Assembly (NCBI GenBank): GCA_020543525.1
Contig: JAHYIO010000011.1
Span: 124,001 to 188,000 of the forward strand
Reading direction: 5' to 3'
From: Coriolopsis trogii
Lineage: Eukaryota; Basidiomycota; Agaricomycetes; Polyporales; Polyporaceae
Length of the DNA: 64,000 nt
Under the pieces are notes generated by a model. The model searched no databases and had not been told where the DNA came from. It saw nothing but the letters and a program-made list of their open reading frames with translations. Of this stretch, positions 22,906-34,134 are shown in pieces. Position 1 is the stretch's first letter. The number at the start of each line of letters is the position of its first letter. Made by a program: the position numbers and the translations under genes.

Positions 22906-25900
22906 TCATTCTCCAGCGAAGAGCCGGACGAGCATGTACGTCGTCGAGCCAATGAACCGGATCACTAGAAGCAAGTGTTAGCATGTCCGCTTCCGGAGAA
23001 GACGGAAGCCAGAAGCAGGAGCAACAGAACCACGTACGTGCAAGACCGGCGACGGAGAAGAGAATGAACGCCATGTAGCCGTTGACCGTGTTGTGGGCGC
23101 CCTTGTCCGACGCCTTGCCCGTCGCGGTGCTAGCAAATCGCTGTTAGCCGGATTCACATATGTCGCGTGTAACAGAAACATACACGATGATCGCTGCCAG
23201 CAGAGCCTGAATAAATCACAACACATCAGTTGCCAAACGCGGACATTAGTAGCGGTGCAGGGGAGACTCACATTGGACAGTGTCCACCACAGAAGGACCT
23301 AAGCGCGTGCGAAAGCGTCAGCATCACCACACACATCACCGTCGAGCGCAAACTTACACTGCAAACAAGCACAGCGTCAGCGACCTCGTGTCAGCCGAGA
23401 AAGGCATAATAGGAACGAGATACGCACTTGGTTCTGAAGTTCCTGTAGTAGTCTTCTTGCTGCGTCTGGGGATCCGGCTTCGAGTCCTCCTTGGGCGGCT
23501 TCGTGGACAGCATGTGGATTGCGTCCTCGTACGCCGCGTTAATGTCCGTCTCCGTGGTTGGTACCGTGACCTCCACTTCGTTCTTGTTAGGCCCAGTCTT
23601 GACGACCCCTAGATCGGTCGATATCTTGTTGTCGCCTTTCGTACCCCACGAAACATCGCTGCGGAATGCGGGGAAAAGCGGTGGATCAGCGCTGTACACG
23701 GGGAGCGTCACTGCAAGACTCACTGGACGTTCGCGAACTGGTGGAGACGCTGTCGGTCAATATCGGGGAGCATCAACGAGACGGAAGCAATGTACGCACC
23801 GCATAGACGTTCAGAACGGAGATGTATGATGGCGCCATGAGCAGGTATTGGAGGAACGAAGTGATCATGTGCCATGGCTCGAACTGCGGTAATGAAGCGT
23901 GTGTTAGTGGCGCTGCGCCCATGATGCTCATATACGACATAATTGACTTACGAAGATGAGAGAGGCGGCGATGTACAACCCAAGCGTAGCCACGAGCGAG
24001 ATGACGATGTTCCGGAAGATGGCGTTCGTGAAGAGCGAATTGGCGTTGAGCGGTCCTTCGGTAGTCGTGATGTTTTCAATCCCCTTGAATGCGAGGAAGA
24101 ACGCGGCGATCTAACGCATGCGTTTCGTGAACACGCTGTCCGATGACACTGGAGCACGGGGGTATTCAGGGTACATACCGTCATATACACGGTGATGACG
24201 GCGAAGCCGACAAATGCCAAGGTGTAGCCCCACTTCGCACCTTGAGGGCGGTTTCCGAGCGCGAGAATGTAACACATGACGAGCAGTCCGAGGTATAGGT
24301 ACTCCAAGATAACGTTGACAACGTGAATACCCTTGCCGAGGTGGAACGAGGGATCTTCAAGAGATTCGCTGAGAATGATGAACGAGATAAAATAATTGCC
24401 CTGAGAGTGCAGGATGAGCCAGTACCCGACAACTGCCAAGGAGCCCACATACCAAAGCAAACCAAGAGAAAAACAAGTTGAATACTTGATACAACAGCTC
24501 GACGTGGATCCAGAACTTGCGCATGATGGAATGTGACGAGCGGTAGATGTAGTGGAACTTGACGATACTGTGAATGGCCGCGAAGAACGACCCGTTCAAC
24601 CACCGACGGCGCTGACTGATCAGCTCCGGCACCTGGACAACACGAGGAGTAAGAATCAGAGTTGTCGAGAAGAGGTCGATCGACCGACCTGATCGGGAAC
24701 GTCCGTTACTGCATATGCAGACTTGACATAGTGCAGAATCCATTCGCCGCCGCGTTTCGACACGAGTTCCCAGCACAAGATTCGATCCTCGGCGAGATAC
24801 ATGTTCGCCGTGAAGATGTCCGCACCCGCCCCATGCATAGTCTCTCCCAAGAAGTACTTCTGTAGCGGGCCTTGTCCGGTCGCATCGTTCTGGAGCGCAA
24901 AGTACCGGTACGCACTAAAAGCGCCAGGCAACACGGTGATGTAGCCAAAGACCGACTCAAGAGGCTTGTCCAGAATGTTCGACATCTTGTACTCAAAGTT
25001 CTGCGCCGCGACGAGAGGGTTGATGAGGTTCTGGCCGTACTTGCCCTTGAGCGCGACGATCTCCCCACAAGCGCCGCCCACGTTCGAATTGATGTCGAAC
25101 GCCTTCCAAAGATGGTAGATTGACGTAGGGCCGGGCATCGTCCCGACGTCCAGCAGGACGCAAACCTTGGGATCGAGCAGCGGCCCGAACGCGTTGAAGA
25201 ACCACCGATGAGAGTTGATTTTCTTCTGGTTCTTCTCCTTCAGGCAGAAGATAATCTGCACCGGTACGATTCCGCGCTCAGCTCCTTCGAGCTTCATGGA
25301 CGGTGTCACCGAGACTACACCGAGCTGTCAGCGTCGTGCCCAAGGATGTGTGTACGGGACGGAACATACTCTGAGTCGTGTACTCGTAGATGTGAGCAGT
25401 CACGGGTTTGCCGTTAACGACGTTCTACCGGACCATGTCCATGAGTGCCCCTGTCGTGTGGCGCATGGGACCGACAACGTACCTTGGCCACACCGTCTTG
25501 GTACGCTCCCATAGCAGCAATAACGCTCAACGTGCGCGAGTTGATCTTCTGCCGACCGTCCGAGACGATACAAACCACGACCTTCTTCCACCCCTCCTTG
25601 CCCCACGTCTTACTCCTATCGCGCTTGCACAGATGCGCGATGTTCTTCATCACTCCGTGCATGGATCGACAGAACAGCTCCTCGTCCTCGTTGTACATCG
25701 TCATGACGATGAACAGCTCCGTCTTTCGCGGCGGGTCATAGTGCAGCTGGCGCAGCGTGAAGCCCGAGTCCTTGAAGTCGTTCGGGTCGCAGGTCGCTGC
25801 GGAGTAACGCATGTGCGTGAACTCGCGCTCGTTGCGTTGGGGGCACATGTTGAGCAGCTTCGTGGGCACTGCCGAGTCGAGCACGAAGTTGCCGTGAAAG

Positions 25901-26726
25901 AGCTCAACCTTTTTGACAGTCTTGTAACGCCGCGGGACGCGTTGAGGGATGCTCCCGTAGCGGATGTTGCTCTCCTCGTTGTCGGGATCGTACTGCCCGG
26001 GCATGGGCATGGACCCGCCCGTAGGCCCGTCCCGGCGGAGTAACGGAATGTCTCCTGTGTCCATATCCTCTGGCCCGTCATCGTGAAGCTGAAATCCTAC
26101 GTGGGGGCTGTAGGTCGATGGTTGAGGCGCCAGGGGTTCACCTAATGTCTGAGTGTTCGGGTTGTACAACTCGCCCGGGTGTATTGGCGGAGACCCTGGG
26201 TGCATCGGGGGAGAGCCCGGGAGAACCGGGGGCGGGGAATGTGGCTGCGGGAAGTTGGGTGGGTACGCATTATCTTGGTAGCCAGTCTGAGGGAGCGAGA
26301 AACCACCAGGCTGCCCGGCCGATCCACCGTATTGATCGAGATGAAGCGGCTGGTAGGGCTGATGTTCTTGCTCGTAGTCGGGACTTGGACTAGGATTGTA
26401 GGCCTGTTGTTGAGTATTTGGGTAGCTGAGGTAGGGGGAGTATCCATCGTTGTAGTGGCCATGCTGGGCTTCGTCTGCCTGTGAGCACGAAAGTCAGCAT
26501 CCATGCAGAGTATCCGCACGCCACCGTTCTTCAGCGCAAGTCAGAACGCGACTCCTGTTCTGTTTGCACCTATGCATCGTCGAGGGATGGAGCAAAGTCG
26601 GCAGCACTTGGCGACCCTGCGCATGTTATGCAGGATCGAAGCCACACTTTTACAAGGTGATTGGGAGGGGGGGAGTCTGATCTCATGAAACGCCAATCGC
26701 GGACTCACCTCCGGGTAACGAGACAT
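22906..26726 (-). CDS. chitin synthase, division I (class I-III type)
   Basis: Integral membrane enzyme that polymerises GlcNAc from UDP-GlcNAc into chitin for the cell wall. Start ATG at 26726 (MSRYPE, then GTGAGT). Exon 2 gives a long Pro/Gln/Tyr-rich disordered N-terminus ([15 protein letters not shown], later [18 protein letters not shown]). The conserved region begins [20 protein letters not shown]. Catalytic core: [82 protein letters not shown] (EDR) and the product-site motif [12 protein letters not shown]. About seven membrane spans follow, e.g. [20 protein letters not shown]. The C-terminus ends [12 protein letters not shown] at TGA 22906-22908. The QRRRW plus EDR spacing and the short N-terminus lacking a myosin domain exclude division II. 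Intact, roughly fifteen introns. Confidence 0.95.
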
Positions 26727-26775
26727 GACGCTTCACTTGCGATTGTTCTCCGCGCGCGAGGGTGATAGGACAAGC

Positions 26776-26781
26776 TTTATA
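26776..26781 (-). promoter_or_regulatory. TATA-like box of chitin synthase gene
   Basis: TATAAA on the minus strand, about 50 nt before the ATG at 26726. Motif and spacing fit a core promoter. Confidence 0.5.
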
Positions 26782-28334
26782 GATCAGAGCACTGCGTGCG
26801 AGAGGACAGTGCTGGATGCGGTGCTCAGACCAAGACTTGGCAGACGGTACTGCCCCGCCGCAGCGTGCTCACCAATTGCGTTCTGTGCGCGTGTCTTCGT
26901 GCACTCCGGCGTCCTATCTCTGCGTCACGGATTGGGCTGAGAGGGAAGCGGATGCGGTTCGTGGTGTCGGAGGGGGAGGAGCCACGATTTGCGTCCGAAT
27001 GCCTCGACGCGATGGCAGAGTCAAGTTGCGCGGCAGAAGCAGGTGTCGCCGGAGCCTACGATAGTCGTGAGGATATGAGTCGTGGTCGCCGACGTCTGCG
27101 TCTTGTTCGTCGTCCGAGTCGTTGCCGTCGTTGTCGAGGATGGTGGACTCCGCTCAGACGTTCGTCGCCAGTGGTCAGGCGGGACAGCAAGCGCCCAGGT
27201 ACACCGCACCAACGCCGCCCAAAAAGGAGAAATCGACCGTAGCCACATCGCTGCATCCGACACTCTGCTCCCTACATCTTCATTTCGCAGCTATGTCCCT
27301 TCGTTGTTTCCAAAAAGCTTACGGGCTGGAACCTGGATTTTCTAATCGCGGACGTACCCGTGGAGTCTGCCTGACACTCGAGGTACGACGCCTCCAGATA
27401 GCAGGCACACCGCCCATCTGCTGTTATGCTTTGAAGTACCCTACTTCAACAGAGGACGGACGAGGCGTATAAACGGATATAGTATGATCATTGCTTGACT
27501 TACAGCACTTGCGTGTACTGATTGAAGAGTCGAGTCGACGACTCAACGTAACGGGACACGCGTATGTCATAAACCTTTCGCTAGTTCGAATTCTCCCCTC
27601 ATGCACATCTACGAAACAGTCGGTAGGAAAAGGCATATTTTCTGCTCATGCTCCAGATGCTGGGGTTGCACATGAAGCTTCTATGGGATCTTAAGGGACC
27701 CTCGGCCCGCGCGCTGATGCGAGTTTCGAATGGCAGTGAGGAGGAAATATTCAAGTTGGGGCATAGGTATGTAGGCTTGCAAAGTTTGTCTTCCACGCGG
27801 CGGCGATCATCGGGGTCACTCTAGGTCCGTAAGCTGATCCCAACTTCAACGTACTTGCACGTTGAGTTTCTAGTGGCGGGGCGCGAGTCATCCAACTTTT
27901 GTTTGGAGACGGATCGCGCTGGCGGCTGAGCCCCTCCCGGGGTGAAAGAATACTACTACCAGGCCCTGGTTTTACGCTTCGCTACCATATATATGCCTTG
28001 CGCAATGAAGTAACGAGGTGAGTTGAAGGAGTCTGACGGATCAGTAGTCGGATGCTGAATAGACGCGAAAAGCATCGCAAACGCGCTCCACATCTTCGAT
28101 CGTCTCGTGGTCTCACTGCCGTCCTATGAAGTTTTCTCCAACCCTCCTTCGCCTGACGCTTCGAGTTGCAATATGCGAAATGTACAGCATCAGAACAAAC
28201 AAGGTCAGGCGTCATGGTGCGTGACCGTGTTCACACCCAGAGCGGATCCCGCCGGTCCGCCATGAAAGTGATGCCCGACTTCGCGAACCCGGTGTTCAGG
28301 GTACCGTGTTTCGCCATTCACTTCTTCGGCGCGG

Positions 28335-28340
28335 TATAAA
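28335..28340 (+). promoter_or_regulatory. TATA box of GH35-1
   Basis: TATAAA lies 38 nt before the ATG at 28378. The GH35 copies at 34.1 kb and 61.4 kb have TATA-like boxes about 60 nt before their starts. Confidence 0.6.
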
Positions 28341-28377
28341 GCTCCAGCGGTGTCAAGCCGACAGGGTAGCGACGATC

Positions 28378-31300
28378 ATGCGTTGGCCTCGAAACTCCTG
28401 CGCGAAATTGCCCTCCGCTGTTACGCTAGGCCTTGCTTTGCTGGCATGGCCTACTACCTTCACTCCTCACGCGTCCCTGGTCCTGGCTGATCCTCCTCGC
28501 TCATCCAACGGCTACACCGACGTGGTACAATGGGACAACTACACACTTTTCGTGCATAATCATCGCATGATTCTGCAGTGAGTCTTTTGTCATCGAAAGA
28601 TTGAGTGCGACTTCTGATTAACCTTTTTGATAGCGCGGGCGAGTTTCACCAATTCCGTCTTCCGGTTCCAGAACTTTGGCTTGACATCTTTCAAAAAATG
28701 GCTGCTGCTGGTCTCAATGGCGTCAGGTCCGTTTTGGTTGCTAATTCGACGATACCCACAGCTCATGACACGTACAATATAGCATCTACACTCACAGTAC
28801 GTTTAGGAGTGTCCTCTTTGTAGTCCCTCGTCCGTCCCTGACATGTAGGCGCAGTGGGCCTCATTAACCCGTCGCCTGGTGTCCTGGATTTCGATGACTG
28901 GCGCTCTCTGAGCACGCTGTACCAAGCAGCCAAGCAGGCGGGTCTCTTCGTTCTCCTGCGCCCTGGTCAGTCTCTATGACATCCGTTGCAGAAGCATCTG
29001 CTCATGTTGCATATATATCAGGTCCCAATGTGAGTATCCATGACGCCATTCAACTCTCCGGGGCGTTGATGAACTATACACGTATACTGTAGATCAACGG
29101 AGAGACGACTTCCGGTGGCATTGCCCATTGGATCACCAGTCAAGTCGCCGGTACGACCAGAACGAATGACACTGATTGGACTGCGGCATACGAGCCGTAC
29201 ATCGACGCTATCATCAAGGAAAGCGTTAAACATCAAGTCACCAAAGGCGGCCCTGTGTTAGGTCAGCACTTTTGATTGAACTCCAGATGCGTGAAAACTC
29301 ATGGCAGGGACCACTCACAGGTGTACAGATCGGTGTGGTGCCAGCGTCGTCTGCGGAACTCATGTGGTCGGACTAACGCGCATTGTAGACAACGAAGAGA
29401 GCGACGTGCATGATCCGCGCGCCCAAGCATACTTTCAGCAGCTCGAAGACCAGTACCGTGCAGGCGGAATCGATGTGATTCTGTGCGAACCGTATTGCAT
29501 ATTTTCACGTTCTCTTTGACAGTGATTAACGTACGTGAACGTGCAGTTTTGATAACGACCCTGGCCAGCGAGGTGGATTCGTCAATGGCACCGGCGCCGT
29601 CGACATATATGGCCTGGTAAGCGCGAGATCGTTCCCAGATTGCAATCGCCACTCACAGCAAGTCAAGGACACGTATCCCAACGGCTTCAACTGCTCGAAC
29701 CCACGGCATTGGGGTCGTGTAACTACCAATTATCATCAGTTTCACGAGCAGAACAACCCCAACCAACCGTGGTTCATGCCCGAATTCCAAGGTGGCTCGT
29801 TTGATCCATGGGGCGGGCCAGGCTACGACAACTGCGAACTCCTCACCGGTCCTGATTTTCAGGATGTCTACTATAAGCACAACTGGGCTGCGAACCAGAA
29901 GATGATATCATACTACATGTTCTACGGGTTGGTTGTCATCATTCCTGATAAACCCTGCGATACACTGAGCGCCCTTACAGCGGGACCAGCTGGGGAGGGT
30001 TGCCATTCCCTGGAGTGTACACTAGGTATGCCGATGTTCCCCTGCGCTTGCGGTAGAACTTGACCCTCGTCTGTAGTTATGACTACGGTGCCTCCATCCG
30101 CGAAACTCGCGCCTTGAGCGACAAATACGACGAGATCAAACGCCAAGCGATGTTCATCCGGTCCTCTCCCGAGATGTACAAGACGGAGTGGATGGGCAAC
30201 TCAAGCTTCGGCATCCCGGGAGTTACGCTCAATGGTAGCGCAGCCTTCCTGACGTCCCTGTGGAACCCGGATACTGGTACTTGGTTCCATGTTGCACGCC
30301 AGGAGGACTCTTCATCGACGTATGTTTGGCCATAGATCATTCCTCTCCGACGCTGATTGAATTCGACCTAAAGGGCGAACATCACCTTTTCTCTCACCAT
30401 TCCAACTTCAGAAGGCACGCTCACGTTGCCCCAGACGACCGGGAGCATCGCCCTGAACGGACGGCAGAGCAAGTTCATTCTCGCGGACTACTCGTTCGGT
30501 GCGCATGGTATCGTGCTGTACACCACCGCGGCCGTCTTCTTCGCAGGGTCTATCGGCAAGCGCGATATCCTCTTCCTCCACGGCTTTGCAGACCAATCAC
30601 ATGAGTTCTCGCTCAAGCTGACTGGTCCCGGCGCGCGCACCCGATCCCCGCGCGTACAATTCATCGAAACGGGGTCCAGCCACTTCACGACCGTCTCCGT
30701 CCTCCCCGGCGATGCAGGCCTCATCACAGTCTGGGACTCTCCCGAACAACTCATTCTGTTCGCCGACCCCGTCACGGCCGCCACGTTCTGGGCACCCGCG
30801 ATCCATGCGAGGTCTCCTGAGACTATCCAGGGATTGGAGAGCTACTGGCAGTTTGGAACGAATACGACTGCGCTCGTTGGCGGCCCTTACCTTGTGCGGA
30901 ACGCGACGATCGAGGGCACGACACTCGCACTGCGCGGCGATCTGAACGCCACCGTCCCTCTGACGGTCATCGCCCCGTCGGAGATCTCCAGGATTACCTG
31001 GAATGGGGATCGGGTTGATGCAAAGGCACATGGGCCAGGGGTTTTCACAGGCACTTTGAGACGCAAAGTCAGCGTTGAGAGTGTCAAGTTGCCGGAGCTG
31101 AAGGGCTGGAAGTACGCGGACAGCTTGCCGGAAGTGCAGGCTGGCTTCGATGACTCGGACTGGGTGGTCGCGAACAAGACGTCTACGAACATCTTCGTGA
31201 AGCCGCTCTTTGGCGACGGAAGGGTGCTATACGGTTCGTCTGACATTTCTCCTGACCTTTCGCGCCATACTCATGCAAGTTTCCGTGTAGGGTGTGACTA

Positions 31301-32422
31301 TGGCTTGTGAGTATTGGTTGGTGAATACTAGAGTATGTGCGAAGAAGCTAACCCCTGCTCAGCTGCGAGAACACTGTGCTGTGGCGCGGTCACTTCAACG
31401 CGACAGGGTCGGAGACGTCTGTCAACCTTACCATATACGGCGGTACTGGTGAGCACGTCCCCGCCCTCGATCGACTAACACAAGACTCATCTGGCTCCCT
31501 GTAGCCTTCGCGTCGTCAGTCTGGATCAACGACAAGTTTATCGCAACCGTTAGCAACAGCAGCACTGACCACATCAACGCCCTCTTCACGTTCCCCGACG
31601 GCTCCGTCAACGTGGGCGAGGACAACGTTATCACAGTCGTGCAAGAAAACATGGGCAATGACGAGCACGGTAACATCAAGCCCGCACGCGGCATCGCCGG
31701 TTTCCAGTTGAACAGCGGCAACATCACCACATGGAAGCTGCAGGGCAAAGTCGGAGGGTATACAGAGTGAGCCTCTTGATCACTTCTACCGGAAACGGAA
31801 GGCTCATGGTACTACACGCAGCTACCCTGACAAGGTCCGCGGAGTCTTGAACGAAGGCGGACTCTTCGGAGAGCGACAAGGGTGGCACCTCCCTGGATTT
31901 GACACCAGTGCCTGGGTTACACGCGAGCTATCCGACGGTCTACCTGGGGGTGGTGCGGGCATCGGGTTCTTCGTGACGACGTTCGAGCTCGCTTTCCCAA
32001 AAAACGCGGACGCGTTCGTGAGCTTCCAGTTCGAGAAGGAGAATACGCAGCTTTACAGAGCGCTGCTGTTTGTGAACGGCTGGATGTTCGGAAAGGTGCG
32101 TTGTCAGATCTGGGCTCACAACGATTCGAAGTGAGGTCCTCATGTCGACTCCGTTCCTCAGCGCGTCGCGAACTTGGGTCCTCAGACGAAGTTCCCTGTA
32201 CCCCCGGGCATATTGAACCTACACGGCGAGAAGTGAGAATTCTGATCCGCGAAGCATGAAGCCACAGACTCACTCTTGTACGACAGCACCGTCGCCATTG
32301 CCCTCTGGGCACTGGACGATACCCCTGTCTCACCCAGCCTACAACTCGTGGTTGATGACGTGCTTGATGGTGGAGTGGGTGAGATCACGTTGAACAATCC
32401 CGTGTGGGAGGCAAGGGGATGA
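28378..32422 (+). CDS. beta-galactosidase GH35, copy 1
   Basis: Secreted multi-domain beta-galactosidase (GH35 barrel plus BetaGal domains 2, 3 and two jelly-rolls), about 1,000 residues. ATG 28378 gives a signal peptide (VTLGLALLAWPTTFTPHASL). Then ADPPRSSNGYTDVVQWDNYT and, across an intron, the GEFHQFRLPVPELWLDIFQK segment. Micro-exons of 14 nt (28783-28796), 8 nt (29022-29029) and 12 nt (29321-29332) build the VSIYTHMG, RPGPNING and VLGVQIDNEE regions. The acid/base is the Glu of DNEE; the nucleophile is in WFMPEFQGGSFDPWGG. C-terminal pieces include TLALRGDLNATVPLTVIAPS, SVWINDKFIATVSNS, GWHLPGFDTSAW and VALWALDD-like IALWALDDTPVSP, ending NPVWEARG at TGA 32420. Odd: the usual PYINAE and DNEYS motifs read PNINGE and DNEES here, so specificity may have shifted. 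Frame intact. Confidence 0.92.
28783..28796 (+). other. 14-nt micro-exon of GH35-1
   Basis: CATCTACACTCACA, preceded by AG and followed by GTACGT. It is needed to join GTCAG (ends 28728) to TGGGCCTCATT, giving V-S-I-Y-T-H-M-G, which is conserved in the other two copies. Confidence 0.85.
29022..29029 (+). other. 8-nt micro-exon of GH35-1
   Basis: GTCCCAAT, preceded by CAG and followed by GTGAGT. It completes R-P-G-P-N before I-N-G-E. Phase is exact (2 nt of the Gly codon, then Pro and Asn codons). Confidence 0.8.
29321..29332 (+). other. 12-nt micro-exon of GH35-1
   Basis: GTGTACAGATCG, between CTCACAG and GTGTGG. It encodes G-V-Q-I with a split Asp codon completed by ACAACGAA downstream, directly before the catalytic acid/base Glu. 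Confidence 0.8.
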
Positions 32423-33049
32423 AAAGCAGAGGATACGTTTGTACCATGCGTAGTAACTCTGTGTACTTAAACTCAACTCAGATATGAGATGATGCACTCG
32501 CTGTTTGCATAGCCAGCATGAATTGACTTTCCTACTGCTCGGCGTACAGTGCCGACCTACCATTACATGAGCAGCGGATGGAAGATCGTTCCCGGAGTGA
32601 GGAGAAATGCCAGATCCCTGCAAGATAAAGGGCGCTTAGATTACTAATTCCGGATGCGGGCCGCGGCACCGGTGCTTCCAACGTCCCCTCCTTGAAAATT
32701 GCACCTCTTCGGACTGCTCCCAACTCCATGTCATAGCCCGTCTCTCTCTTGATGTTATACCTGCAGGGACGTACGCGTCGATGACTACATATCCAAGAAA
32801 GTTCTCAATGCTCCAGCTCAACACTCCAGCCCACTTCCCTCGACCGCAACAAAGCCAGCGGTACTAGTGTGACCGAATCTCAGCCCGGCTTTCTATATAC
32901 CACGAAATCCATTTGTGCTCGATGATGGCAAGCTTCGGACCGCGGAGGAACAAGAAATATATATGCGTCAGTCAGGCGGCAGGTACGTAGCCACATTCGC
33001 GATGTGTGTTGCTGGTGGATGCCGCCGTTCCACCCTAGGCGGATCACAA
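32423..33049. other. intergenic region 3' of GH35-1
   Basis: About 630 bp without a convincing exon. A minus-strand frame of 62 codons at 32636-32824 has no recognised domain. Confidence 0.4.
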
Positions 33050-33525
33050 ACTCCACGTTGCTTGCTATTGGATGAAGGGCAAGGTCATTTTTTGAACGGC
33101 ATACTGGGTGAGCACACTGCATACAAGAGGATGTCATAGCTTGCATCGGCTGCACGTAGCTTTGACAAAACGCACGGGGTCTGAAGTTGACATGTCACTC
33201 GGAGCGAATGGGCCAAGTGCAACCTGTCTGACGGCCATCCGGGAGACGAGTTCTTCGTGACAATCACTGAACTCGCTTTTGCTGGCACAAGATCTCAGAC
33301 CCCGAGAAGCTGGCACCCTGTCTCGTTCTGCGTCATAGCTCGTCGCAGATATCGACTCACTTGTCTGTCCTGGAATATTGAATCTATGTGGCGAAGTGCG
33401 TAACATTTGGGCCAGCCAATTACCACGGATTTGACGCGTACTTGATAGCACTTATCCGTCGCCCTTTGACCAGTCAAAGAGGTGCTGCATGGGGGAGTAG
33501 GGAATATTATGAACATCCCTATTGG
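33050..33525 (+). pseudogene. decayed GH35 C-terminal fragment
   Basis: Nucleotide similarity to the 3' part of GH35-1 can be followed by eye in the same order. About 33060-33115 matches the RGHFN exon end and its donor (GGTCATTTTTTG ... TACTGGGTGAGCAC against GGTCACTTCAACG ... TACTGGTGAGCACG). About 33158-33185 matches the DKVRGVLNEGG exon. About 33210-33290 matches LSDG...GFFVTTFELAF (TTCTTCGTGACAATC against TTCTTCGTGACGACG). About 33365-33400 matches the PPGILNLHGEK exon. About 33478-33525 matches the terminal VLDGGVGEI exon. The fragment has lost an exon and carries deletions, so it encodes nothing. It is the remains of another tandem copy. Confidence 0.75.
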
Positions 33526-34134
33526 ACGGCGCGCGTACGAGCCGGTATAGTTCCAATGTCATATCATTTTTCCTCGTGGTGCATTATCAACTCAGCCAGA
33601 CAACACCTCAAGGGAAATGCAATAGAACGGACGTTGACTGTGAGTTACGGACCGGCGTAGTTGGCCAGTAGCGCTAAGATTGGCCCGGGCAGGCAAGGGC
33701 AGGCTAGCGGCGACCTAGAGGCACTCTCGCCTCGAGCCATGACGTTGTCGACCACATGCCAACAGCGAGGAGGACCTTCCGTTCTGGCTACCACATGGAG
33801 AACTCGCAGGTTGTATGCTTCCCACTCCGCCTTGGGAAAACCGGAAACTTGAGAAGACGTCGGGCGTAGCGGAGCGGGGTTCCCATTGGTCAGGCGCTGC
33901 TACGCGTGATCCTCCCTTTCCTCCGTTAGGACGAGTGAACCCATGTGGCCGGATACCTGCTCAGAAGCAAACAAGTGCCGCCGGTCCGCTCAAGGCGTTC
34001 ATCAACTACTCTGGACCGGGAAGAAGGTGTGCAGATACGTAACTGCGTCATAGGTGCATTCCGGTCGACTATATATTCGTACGATCACAATGGCGACCTA
34101 AGCCGTCAGCGCAAGACCAGGCTGCCATCGAGTC
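33526..34134. other. intergenic region and promoter of GH35-2
   Basis: About 600 bp between the GH35 relic and the GH35-2 ATG. No gene recognised. A TATA-like box is at 34070-34076. Confidence 0.45.
34070..34076 (+). promoter_or_regulatory. TATA-like box of GH35-2
   Basis: TATATAT, 58 nt before the ATG at 34135. Position and motif only. Confidence 0.5.

Larger units (their letters stand above)
26727..28377. other. divergent intergenic region (chitin synthase / GH35-1)
   Basis: About 1.65 kb containing both promoters. Several open frames of 60-150 codons lie at 26796-27345 but overlap in all frames and show no domain. No repeat recognised. Confidence 0.5.

Noticed and set aside
26796..27345. 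Plus-strand frames of 60-150 codons between chitin synthase and GH35-1
   Set aside because: Frames overlap each other in several phases, are Arg/Cys-rich and have no recognisable motif.
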